From Novosphingobium barchaimii LL02 (GTDB taxonomy: Bacteria; Pseudomonadota; Alphaproteobacteria; Sphingomonadales; Sphingomonadaceae): a stretch of 64,000 nt of DNA. Positions 55,412 through 62,959 of this stretch are shown one piece after another. The stretch is from contig NZ_KQ130452.1 in assembly GCF_001046635.1 (NCBI RefSeq), forward strand, positions 918,668 through 982,667, written 5' to 3'. The first letter of the stretch is position 1. Each line of letters opens with the position of its first letter. A program made the position numbers and the translations under genes. Below the pieces are notes generated by a model, which was not told where the DNA came from, did no database searches, and was given only the letters and a program-made list of their open reading frames with translations.

Positions 55412-57094
55412 CTACGGGCCCATATAACCGATCGTTTCCTGATGGGCGTCGAAAGAATCCGCTTTCCAACGCACTGAGCCGAACGGCCGCTCCAGTCGGC
55501 GGCGCACGCGACGAGCGTGGCGGGTGCGGTTGAATACATCCACTTTCGCCTGAATGTCGAAATCGGGCTGAGTGTAGCGCCCCCTCATGCGCAGATAGTC
55601 TCCCCAGGTGGGGCAATGATAGCGCTCGGTCCACAGGGCCGGGTTTTCGATGTCGCGCGCGATGGTCCAGTCGAAAGCGCCGATACGCTTGCGTACGCGC
55701 TGCAGCATCATCATCGCATCGTAGAATTCGCGGGCGTGGCCGGGATCGACGTCGTACTCCAGTTCGATCACCACCGGGCCGGAACGCAGGGTCAGCGGCA
55801 GGGTGACTTCGGGCTCGTGGCCGATCTCGATCGAGTCCATGTCGCCCTCGGCATCCTGCGCAACTGGCAAGACAACGCCCAGCAAGGCGCTGGCGGCCAC
55901 GGCGATGCCCGAGGCGACGAGCGCAAAGGACACGTCATGCGCGCCGGCGACCATGCCCCAGCCCCAGGCGCCGATGCCCACGCCCGCCGTGATCGCAGAG
56001 GAGAACAGCGAAAGCGCCCTCGCCGTCACCCAGCGCGGCGCGGAAAGCTGCACGGTGACGTTGAGCATCGCCACGGTCAGGATGTTACAGGCCCCCACAA
56101 CAAGGAATGCGAGGCAGCTCAGGACCAGCGCATGGCTGAAACCGATGGCAACCAGCGCAAGGCCGGTGCCCACAGCGAACAGGCGCAGCGCCCATTCGGT
56201 GGAGATCGCCTCGCGGATCTGGCTTACGAACAGTGCCCCCGCCACCGCGCCCACCCCTTGCGCACCCAGCAGGATGCCGAAGGTCGCGGCATTGCCGTGG
56301 AGCAGATCCTTCGCAATCAACGGTGCTAAAGCAGACGCGGTTGCCGTGGTCAGCCCGAACACCAGCACACGCAGCAGGGCTGTGCGCACTGCCGGCGCAT
56401 GAAGCGCATAGCGCGCGCCGGTCAGGATCGCGCGGTCGACACGCTCGGGCGGCAAGCGCGAGGGAACATGCCGGCGCTGCCAGAAATAGAACGCGGTGAG
56501 CAGCGGCAGGTACAGCAGCGCCGTCATACCGAACACTGCCTTTACACCGTATACGACGACGATGAGTCCGCCCAGCGCCGGCCCGAAACTACGCGCGACG
56601 TTGTAGCTGATGGTCCCCAGCGCAATAGCCGCCGGCAGATGCGCGCGCGAGACCTGCTCCGGGATCGATGCCTGCCAGGACGGGGAGAACAGCGCCACGC
56701 CCCCGCCGATCAGCACACAGAACGCCAGCAGTACCCAGGGCGTAGCGAGGCCCAGAAAGGTGACCCCGGCCAGCATCGCAGCGGCCACCGCGCTGAAGGC
56801 AAGGCCGGTCATTGCGATGCGGCGCCGGTCGAACATGTCGGCGATGGCGCCGGCGGGCAGCGTCACCAGCATCAGCGGGATCATCATCGCCGTCTGCACC
56901 AGCGCGACCATGCTGGCCGAACTGCTCAACCGGGTCATTTCCCACTGCGCCCCCACGCCCAGGAAAAGCTGCCCGAAGTTCGAGAACAGGCTGGCCGACC
57001 AGATGTTGCGGAACGTGCGCTCCCTCAGCGGGGCGAATGCACCTCCCTTGCCATGCTCGGCTTCTGCACTGTCTGCGCCCCCTGTACCGCTCAT
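55412..57094 (-). CDS. MFS transporter with C-terminal ferredoxin-fold-like domain
   Basis: A 560-aa membrane protein: about 12 transmembrane segments of the MFS_3/EntS type (FLGVGAQWEMTRLSSSASMVALVQTAMM, GAIADMFDRRRIAMTGL) over the first 410 residues, then a soluble C-terminal domain of about 130 residues (VVIELEYDVDPGHAREFYDAMMMLQRVRKRIGAFDW ... DYLRMRGRYTQPDF). That domain resembles ABM/dimeric ferredoxin-like monooxygenase domains. The combination occurs in Actinobacteria and sphingomonads. ATG at 57094 has GAAGAGG upstream; ATG at 57121 is possible. It is divergent from the thiolase gene. It may export a product or import a substrate. Confidence 0.85.
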   Translation of the reverse strand: MSGTGGADSAEAEHGKGGAFAPLRERTFRNIWSASLFSNFGQLFLGVGAQWEMTRLSSSASMVALVQTAMMIPLMLVTLPAGAIADMFDRRRIAMTGLAFSAVAAAMLAGVTFLGLATPWVLLAFCVLIGGGVALFSPSWQASIPEQVSRAHLPAAIALGTISYNVARSFGPALGGLIVVVYGVKAVFGMTALLYLPLLTAFYFWQRRHVPSRLPPERVDRAILTGARYALHAPAVRTALLRVLVFGLTTATASALAPLIAKDLLHGNAATFGILLGAQGVGAVAGALFVSQIREAISTEWALRLFAVGTGLALVAIGFSHALVLSCLAFLVVGACNILTVAMLNVTVQLSAPRWVTARALSLFSSAITAGVGIGAWGWGMVAGAHDVSFALVASGIAVAASALLGVVLPVAQDAEGDMDSIEIGHEPEVTLPLTLRSGPVVIELEYDVDPGHAREFYDAMMMLQRVRKRIGAFDWTIARDIENPALWTERYHCPTWGDYLRMRGRYTQPDFDIQAKVDVFNRTRHARRVRRRLERPFGSVRWKADSFDAHQETIGYMGP

Positions 57095-57209
57095 GGCCTC
57101 TTCATTCCCTGTTTTTCGCATCGTTGCCGATCTTGGCCAGCGCCCTGCGCCCGTCAAGGCGAGCATCGCGAAGACGATCTATAGCCGCATCTTGGCCCTA
57201 TACCGAATA

Positions 57210-57227
57210 TACTAACCATAGTCAGCA
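57210..57227. promoter_or_regulatory. TACTAACC-containing site between MFS and thiolase genes
   Basis: TACTAACCATAGTCAGCA shares its left half TACTAACC and the right-half bases T-AG-A with the perfect operator at 59584-59607 (12 of 18 positions). It also contains ACTA-N4-TAGT. It lies centrally in the divergent gap, about 115 bp from each start, so could serve both genes. Confidence 0.4.
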
Positions 57228-57335
57228 ATCGCTGCGGCGATAGGGCTTTGGGGGCCGATTGCAATTGCCCCGTCCCCCAAGCATGACCGACGAAATCGGC
57301 GCTTTTCTGCGCTAACGAAGACGGGGAGAGCTGCC

Positions 57336-58589
57336 GTGACAGAGGCCTATATCATCGACGCCGTTAGAACCCCGCGCGGCCTTGGCAAGATGGGCAAGGG
57401 CGCGCTGTCGCAGATGCATCCCGAGCATCTTTCCGCCTCAGTCCTCGCCGCGTTGAAGGATCGTAACGCGATCGACACCGCCGAAGTGGACGATGTGATC
57501 TGGGGTGTCTCCGCCGCGCTTGGCCAGCAGGCAGGCGACATCGGCCGCATGGCGGCGCTCGATGCGGGCTATGACGTGAAGGCCGGCGGCGTCACCCTCA
57601 ACCGCTTCTGCGGGTCAAGCATCACCTCCACCAGCCTCGCCGCCGCGATGATAAAGTCCGGCATGGCCGATCTCATGGTGGCAGGCGGGATGGACATGCT
57701 CTCCTACGCGGGCATGTACGGCATGAAGATGCGCGAAGCTGGCCTTGGCAGCGCCGGTATGGGCGCGGGCAATCCGCGCCTCCAGGCCAAGCACCCCCAG
57801 TCCAACCAGGGCGTTGCCGCCGATGCCATCGCAGCGATGGAGGGGTTCACCCGCGCGGAACTGGAAGCGCTCGGCGTCGAGAGCCAGCGCCGCGCCGCGC
57901 TTGCCATCGCCGAGGGGCGCTTCGACAGGTCGACGATCACGGTGAAGGACGACGAGGGCAATGTGATCCTCGATCATGAGGAATACCCACGCCCCGAAAC
58001 GACGGCCGAAAGCCTGGCCCAGCTCACGCCGGCCTTCGAGATGTTCTACGACATGCCTTCCGCGCCCGGCGGTAAGACTTATGTTCAGCTGATAAACCAG
58101 GTATATCCCGAGCTGGAGATAAAGCCGATCCACCACGTCGGCATATCCTCTGGCGTGGTTGACGGCGCCTCCGCAATCCTGCTGGCGTCCAGGGACTATG
58201 CCAAGTCCCACGGCCTGACACCGCGCGCGCGCATCGTCGCCATGGCCGAAACCGGCGATTGTCCTACCCTGATGCTCAACGGTCCGGTGCCCGCGGCCCG
58301 CAAGGTACTGGCCAAGGCAGGCCTCACCGTGGCAGATATCGACGTCTTCGAGGTGAACGAGGCTTTTGCCGTCGTCGTCGAGAAATTCATCCGCGACCTT
58401 GACCTCGACCGCGCCAGGGTTAACCCCAACGGAGGCTCGATGGCGCTGGGCCATCCCATCGGCGCAACCGGCGCCATGCTGATCGGCACGGCTCTGGATG
58501 AACTGGAACGGACCGGCGGACGTTATGGCCTGATAACGATGTGCGCGGCGGGCGGCATGGCTCCTGCGATCATCATAGAGCGCGTCTGA
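57336..58589 (+). CDS. acetyl-CoA C-acyltransferase (thiolase)
   Basis: A 417-aa thiolase that cleaves a 3-ketoacyl-CoA or joins two acyl-CoAs. The acylation Cys92 is in NRFCGSS, the active-site His in GHPIGATG near residue 375 and the second Cys in CAAGGMAPA near 405; IPVG-like segment GVDGASAILLAS is also seen. The start is GTG at 57336 with GGGGAGAG upstream. It is followed by a MarR regulator gene on the same strand. In this locus its role is probably beta-oxidation of the unknown acid. Confidence 0.94.
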   Translation: MTEAYIIDAVRTPRGLGKMGKGALSQMHPEHLSASVLAALKDRNAIDTAEVDDVIWGVSAALGQQAGDIGRMAALDAGYDVKAGGVTLNRFCGSSITSTSLAAAMIKSGMADLMVAGGMDMLSYAGMYGMKMREAGLGSAGMGAGNPRLQAKHPQSNQGVAADAIAAMEGFTRAELEALGVESQRRAALAIAEGRFDRSTITVKDDEGNVILDHEEYPRPETTAESLAQLTPAFEMFYDMPSAPGGKTYVQLINQVYPELEIKPIHHVGISSGVVDGASAILLASRDYAKSHGLTPRARIVAMAETGDCPTLMLNGPVPAARKVLAKAGLTVADIDVFEVNEAFAVVVEKFIRDLDLDRARVNPNGGSMALGHPIGATGAMLIGTALDELERTGGRYGLITMCAAGGMAPAIIIERV

Positions 58590-58646
58590 CGGCGCTGGAC
58601 ATCATTATGGAGCGCGCGCCCGAGGGCGCCCTGCAAGGAGCAATGC

Positions 58647-59135
58647 GTGGCCACTGAGGCGGAAGACAAACCGATGGGCAAGCTGAACGACCCCTTCTCC
58701 ATGCGGGACGAAAGCCCAACGCGCCAAGTGGGGCTGCGCATGACCATCGTCAGCCGCCTGCAGCGCAACAATTTCGATCGCAAAGTGGCCGCTCTCAACG
58801 TCACTCGATCACAATGGGCGATGATTGCAATCGTCGCGCGCTATCCCGGATCGACCCAGCGGACCGTCGCCGAATATCTCGAAATGTCCGAGGCTTCGGC
58901 CGGGCGCCTGATCGACCGCCTCTGCGCCGACGGACTGCTGGAACGCCGCGACCGCAAGGATGACCGGCGCGCCCGCGCGGTCTACCTGACCGAGCAGGCA
59001 AAGCCGCTTCTCGATCTCCTGGGCGCCATCGCCGCCGAAAGCGAAAAACGCATGTTCGCGGGCTTTTCGGACGAGGAAGTTGACCGCCTGCTGGATTACA
59101 TGACGCGCATCTACGAAAACGTAAGCCGGGGCTGA
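58647..59135 (+). CDS. MarR-family transcriptional regulator
   Basis: A 162-aa winged-helix repressor. HTH region VARYPGSTQRTVAEYLEMSEASAGRLIDRLCADGLLERR, wing RKDDRRARAVYLTE, then dimer helices. The start is GTG at 58647 because AAGGAG lies 6 bp upstream; an overlapping ATG at 58643 is out of frame and ends after four codons. It is 57 bp after the thiolase gene and before a shared terminator. It probably binds the two TACTAACC-type sites nearby, controlled by a small aromatic or CoA ligand. Confidence 0.93.
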   Translation: MATEAEDKPMGKLNDPFSMRDESPTRQVGLRMTIVSRLQRNNFDRKVAALNVTRSQWAMIAIVARYPGSTQRTVAEYLEMSEASAGRLIDRLCADGLLERRDRKDDRRARAVYLTEQAKPLLDLLGAIAAESEKRMFAGFSDEEVDRLLDYMTRIYENVSRG

Positions 59136-59178
59136 GTTTTTCCTGCCGCAACTGCGGTTGCACCATAAGGCACACATG

Positions 59179-59211
59179 AAAAGGGCGGCGCCATCGGCAC
59201 CGCCCTTTTTT
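59179..59211 (+). terminator. terminator after the MarR gene
   Basis: AAAAGGGCGGCGCC and GGCACCGCCCTTTT pair with one mismatch (14-bp stem), 3-base loop, followed by six T. It lies 43 bp after the MarR stop and 17 bp beyond the convergent small-protein stop, so it may serve both strands. Confidence 0.8.
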
Positions 59212-59227
59212 CAATGCCGTGAAGGGC

Positions 59228-59536
59228 TCACTTGGCTGAAGCAATTTCCTTCTTCGACAGCGAGGAGGTCACCTTGCCGCCAACGTCGCTAAGGCTGGAC
59301 GCCGGAACGGTCACCAGGCGGCCGTTCAGAATGACCTGCGGGTTGCCCTCTGCGGTGATGCGGTAAACCGGGGCAATCCGGACCCCATCGGCGGCATACA
59401 GCATCTTGCCAGCGGTCAGCGGGGCCGGGGATGCTGCCTGCTCGGTTGAGTCACGGACTTGGGCGGTCTCTGCGAAAGCAACAGCCGGAAAGGCAGCGAC
59501 GGTGGCAAGGGCGACGAGCGATGCGAACTTCTTCAT
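59228..59536 (-). CDS. small exported protein
   Basis: A 102-aa protein with a signal peptide (MKKFASLVALATVAAFPAVAFA). The mature part has no Cys and one beta-rich segment: GKMLYAADGVRIAPVYRITAEGNPQVILNGRLVTVPASSL. The ATG at 59536 is chosen for its signal peptide; the frame extends upstream. Such short Novosphingobium-type exported proteins are of unknown role. A perfect palindrome lies 48 bp upstream. It is convergent with the MarR gene. Confidence 0.75.
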   Translation of the reverse strand: MKKFASLVALATVAAFPAVAFAETAQVRDSTEQAASPAPLTAGKMLYAADGVRIAPVYRITAEGNPQVILNGRLVTVPASSLSDVGGKVTSSLSKKEIASAK

Positions 59537-59583
59537 TCTGTTTCTCCGAACTTTACGAAACCTGGCGCAATCGGTTCTTTCCA

Positions 59584-59607
59584 ATTTACTAACCTAGATT
59601 AGTAAAT
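59584..59607. promoter_or_regulatory. perfect palindrome ATTTACTAA-N6-TTAGTAAAT, candidate operator
   Basis: Perfect 9-bp arms with 6-base spacer, 48 bp upstream of the small exported protein gene and 268 bp upstream of the CoA-transferase gene. It shares TACTAACC with the site at 57210. Such symmetry suggests binding of a dimeric repressor, possibly the MarR protein of this locus or a TetR. The rest of the gap, 59608-59874, shows nothing else I can name. Confidence 0.55.
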
Positions 59608-59874
59608 CTGGCTTGCAGGAGTCAATTGTAATTTCTGCAACCGCGGCTGCGATTTTCGCTAACTTTATCGCTGTAGCGTCATTTGCCTCGCCGCCCTCCT
59701 GCGCGATGCCTCGAGGGCCATTAACGCGCCGCGTGAAGCCCTTGATCGTCCCTACGATGGGGCCCCCGGTTGATCCTTTCCGGCTTTGCGCGCACATCGA
59801 ACGGACGGCGGGACACAGCCCGAGAGCTGGCCGCAAACGCGAAATCATAAGATAACGACAGGGATTGGCGGCAG

Positions 59875-61104
59875 ATGTCGACAAAGGTCATGGAGGGCGT
59901 GCGCGTCCTTGAAGTTGCACAGTTCACCTTCACCCCCGCTGCCGGCGGCGTGTTGGCCGACTGGGGCGCCGACGTCATCAAGATCGAGCATCCCGTGCGC
60001 GGCGATACCCAGCGCGGGTTCCTCAACATGGGCGGCGTCACGCTCGATCCGCTGCGCCACACTCTGTTCGAGCACCCTAATCGCGGCAAGCGCAGCGTCG
60101 GCATCGACCTTTCCACGCCCGAGGGCCAGGAAGTCCTCTACGAACTGGCCAAGCAGTGCGACGTATTCCTCACCAACTACCTCCCGCAGGTTCGCCAGAA
60201 GAACAAGTTCGACATCGAGCACATCCGCGCCGCCAACCCGAACATCATCTATGCGCGCGGATCGGCGCTGGGGAACAAGGGCCCTGAGCGCGAGGTCGGC
60301 GGCTTCGACGGCACTTGCTTCTGGGCGCGCAGCGGCATTGCCTATTCGATGACGCCAGGGGAACTGGACGCACCGCTGTCTCAGGGCATCCCGGCATTCG
60401 GCGATTCCATCGGCGGCATGTTCATCGCCGGCGGCATTTCAGCCGCGCTCTATCACCGCGAAAAGACCGGCGAGGCCACCGAACTAGACGTCTCGCTGCT
60501 CAGCACGGCCGCCTGGGCGTCGGGCGCGCTGATCGCACAAGTCGCCGAAACCGGCATCCTCACGCGCAATCCGATGCCGGGATCGGGCGGCGCCGCGCGC
60601 AACCCGTTCATGGGTAACTACCAGACCAGCGACAACGGCACGATCAACCTGTGCACGATCTCGCCCACCGGCCATATCCGCAGCCTCTTCGAACATCTTG
60701 GCGTACCGGAAGCTGCCGAAGACGCCCGCTTTTCCGAACCGCGCGCGCTGTTTGAAAACGCAGGCGCGGCCAGCGATGTATTGGTCAAGGCCTTCGCGCA
60801 GCACCCGTTCGCCTACTGGCGCCGGCACCTCAAGACGTTCTCTGGCCAGTGGGCGCCGGTCCAGAGCTTTCAAGACCTGCTCACCGACGAACAGGCCATC
60901 GCCAACGACATGATCCTCGAAGTCGAGGGAGCAGACGGCGGCGCACCGCTCAAGCTGGTGCGCGGCCCGGTGCAGTGGAACGGCGAAGCGGTGGAGACCT
61001 CCCGTTCACCACAAGCCTCCGAGCACACCGAGCTCGTCCTTATGGAAATGGGCATCGGGTGGGACCAGATCGAGGCCTGGAAGGCCAAGGGCGCGATCGC
61101 CTGA
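59875..61104 (+). CDS. CaiB/BaiF-type CoA-transferase
   Basis: A 409-aa class III CoA-transferase moving CoA from one acid to another. Motifs: MEGVRVLEVAQFTFTPAAGGVLADWGADVIKIEHP at the start, NRGKRSVGIDLSTPEG, GRGS-like IYARGSALGNKGPE, and AFGDSIGGM near residue 175, where the catalytic Asp lies. The C-terminal part is complete (LVLMEMGIGWDQIEAWKAKGAIA). It starts a four-gene run (CoA-transferase, small protein, ligase, second CoA-transferase). It probably activates the substrate acid or a pathway intermediate. Confidence 0.93.
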   Translation: MSTKVMEGVRVLEVAQFTFTPAAGGVLADWGADVIKIEHPVRGDTQRGFLNMGGVTLDPLRHTLFEHPNRGKRSVGIDLSTPEGQEVLYELAKQCDVFLTNYLPQVRQKNKFDIEHIRAANPNIIYARGSALGNKGPEREVGGFDGTCFWARSGIAYSMTPGELDAPLSQGIPAFGDSIGGMFIAGGISAALYHREKTGEATELDVSLLSTAAWASGALIAQVAETGILTRNPMPGSGGAARNPFMGNYQTSDNGTINLCTISPTGHIRSLFEHLGVPEAAEDARFSEPRALFENAGAASDVLVKAFAQHPFAYWRRHLKTFSGQWAPVQSFQDLLTDEQAIANDMILEVEGADGGAPLKLVRGPVQWNGEAVETSRSPQASEHTELVLMEMGIGWDQIEAWKAKGAIA

Positions 61105-61149
61105 ACAAGTCGCAAGACCATCGAACATTGCAAGCACGAGGAACCTGAA

Positions 61150-61440
61150 ATGAAGCCCGGAACCCGCCTGAAAAGCGCCGCGTGTGATACCGAAGTCATG
61201 GTGATCCGCAGCGCCGACGGTCAGATCGAATGCGGCGGCTCACCGATGGGGGAGGCCAGGCCCACCGAGCCCGCTCCCCTCGCCGCAGACTTCTCCGCCG
61301 GCACGCTGATGGGCAAGCGCTACATAGACAGCGAGGGCAAGTACGAACTGCTTTGTGTGAAGCCTGGCAAGGGCTCGCTGAGCGTCGAAGGCGCCGCGCT
61401 GGTCGTCAAGGACGCCAAGCCCCTGCCGGCCTCCGACTGA
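61150..61440 (+). CDS. small conserved protein of the CoA-ligase locus
   Basis: A 96-aa protein, MKPGTRLKSAACDTEVMVIRSADGQIECGGSPM at the start, then YELLCVKPGKGSLSVEGAALVVKDAKPLPAS. Cys residues (12, 28, 68) hint at metal binding but do not form a clear motif. Found between a CoA-transferase and an acyl-CoA ligase gene, it could be an accessory subunit or carrier. Similar short proteins occur beside acyl-CoA ligases in some actinobacteria, from memory. I cannot assign a function. Confidence 0.78.
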   Translation: MKPGTRLKSAACDTEVMVIRSADGQIECGGSPMGEARPTEPAPLAADFSAGTLMGKRYIDSEGKYELLCVKPGKGSLSVEGAALVVKDAKPLPASD

Positions 61441-61459
61441 CTTTCGAAAAAGACACCCG

Positions 61460-62959
61460 ATGAACATCGCCCTCCTTCTTGAAATGGCCGCCGAGGCCGC
61501 GCCGGACCGGATCGCCCTCGTCTGCGAAGGCAAGCGCTGGACTTACGGCGACCTCCTTGCCGCCGCGCGCGGTGCGTTCGAGCTGATCCAGGACAGCGGA
61601 GCCGAATATGTCGCCCTGCTCGACGAAAGTAGCGAGGCGGCGGTGATCGCGGTGTTCGGCGCGGCGCTGGCCGGCGTGCCCTATTGCCCGCTCAACTACC
61701 GCCTGCCCGATGCCGATCTTGCCGCGCTGCTGGGCCGTATCGCGCCCGCGCTGGTCATCGGTGACGAGGAGCGCGTGCTGCGGATCGCCGGCGGACAGAA
61801 CCATACGGTCTTTCCGCGCGATGAGTTCACGCTGAAGGTGCAGGAAACCGTGCCCGGCAACGACACGCGCCAATACGATCCCGGCGAAGGCGTGGCGATC
61901 CAGCTGTTCACCAGCGGCACCACCGCCGCGCCAAAGGCCGCGATCCTGCGCCACGCGAACCTCATCGGCTACATCCTGGGCACAGTGGAATTCGCCAGCG
62001 CCGACGAAGCCGACGCAGCCCTGGTGGTCGTGCCGCCGTACCACATCGCCGGCATCTCGGCGCTGCTGTCGTCGATCTACGCCCAGCGCAAGATCGTGAT
62101 GCTGCCCAGTTTCTCGCCCGAAGGCTGGCTCTCACTGGTAGCGCACGAGGCGGTCACCAATGCCTTCGTAGTGCCTACCATGCTGGCGCGGATCGTCGAT
62201 GCCATGGAAAAGGGCGCTACTGCGCAGACCGCCAGCCTGCGCGCTATCGCCTATGGCGGCGGGAAGATGCCGCTTGAGGTGATCCACAAGGCGCTGGAAC
62301 GGTTCCCCAGCGCAGGCTTCACCAATGCTTACGGCCTCACAGAAACCAGTTCGACCGTTGCCCTGCTGGGGCCCGAGGATCACCGCGAAGCGGTTGCTTC
62401 CGAAGACCCGAAGGTGCGTGCCCGGCTCACCTCGCTGGGTAAGCCGATCCCCACCGTCGAGATGGAAATCCGCGGCGAGAACGGCGAAGTCCTCCCCGTT
62501 GGCGAACCCGGCGAGATCTACGTGCGCGGCGATCAGGTTTCGGGCGAATACAAGGAAAAGAGCGCGCTCGACGCCCAGGGCTGGTTCCCCACCCGCGACG
62601 CCGGGTTCATGGACCAGGATGGCTATCTGTTCCTTTCCGGCCGCGCCGACGATGTGATCGTGCGCGGGGGCGAGAACATGTCACCCGGCGAAATCGAGGA
62701 CGTGCTTCTCACCCACCCGGCCGTAGCCGATGCCTGCGCCTGCGCGATCCCCTCAGTCGAATGGGGCGAGACGGTGGGCGTCGCCATAGTCACCCGCCAA
62801 GGCCACATTGCCCCGAACGAAGGAGAATTGAAGGAGCTGGTCCGCTCGCGCCTGCGCTCCTCGCGCGTGCCGGAGAAGGTCGCCTTCGTCAGCGAACTGC
62901 CCTACAACGAAATGGGCAAATTGCTGCGCCGCAAAGTAAAGGATGTTCTTGCCGACTGA
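61460..62959 (+). CDS. acyl-CoA ligase (AMP-binding family)
   Basis: A 499-aa enzyme joining a carboxylic acid with CoA via an acyl-AMP. Motifs: LFTSGTTAAPKAAILRH (P-loop), YGLTETSSTVALLG, GEIYVRGDQVSGEY, GWFPTRDAGFMDQDGYLFLSGRADD (hinge) and the C-terminal Lys in NEMGKLLRRKVKDVL. It lies 19 bp after the small protein gene and overlaps the next CoA-transferase gene by 17 bp. The substrate may be a terpenoid, aromatic or steroid side-chain acid; motif comparison cannot decide. Confidence 0.94.
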   Translation: MNIALLLEMAAEAAPDRIALVCEGKRWTYGDLLAAARGAFELIQDSGAEYVALLDESSEAAVIAVFGAALAGVPYCPLNYRLPDADLAALLGRIAPALVIGDEERVLRIAGGQNHTVFPRDEFTLKVQETVPGNDTRQYDPGEGVAIQLFTSGTTAAPKAAILRHANLIGYILGTVEFASADEADAALVVVPPYHIAGISALLSSIYAQRKIVMLPSFSPEGWLSLVAHEAVTNAFVVPTMLARIVDAMEKGATAQTASLRAIAYGGGKMPLEVIHKALERFPSAGFTNAYGLTETSSTVALLGPEDHREAVASEDPKVRARLTSLGKPIPTVEMEIRGENGEVLPVGEPGEIYVRGDQVSGEYKEKSALDAQGWFPTRDAGFMDQDGYLFLSGRADDVIVRGGENMSPGEIEDVLLTHPAVADACACAIPSVEWGETVGVAIVTRQGHIAPNEGELKELVRSRLRSSRVPEKVAFVSELPYNEMGKLLRRKVKDVLAD

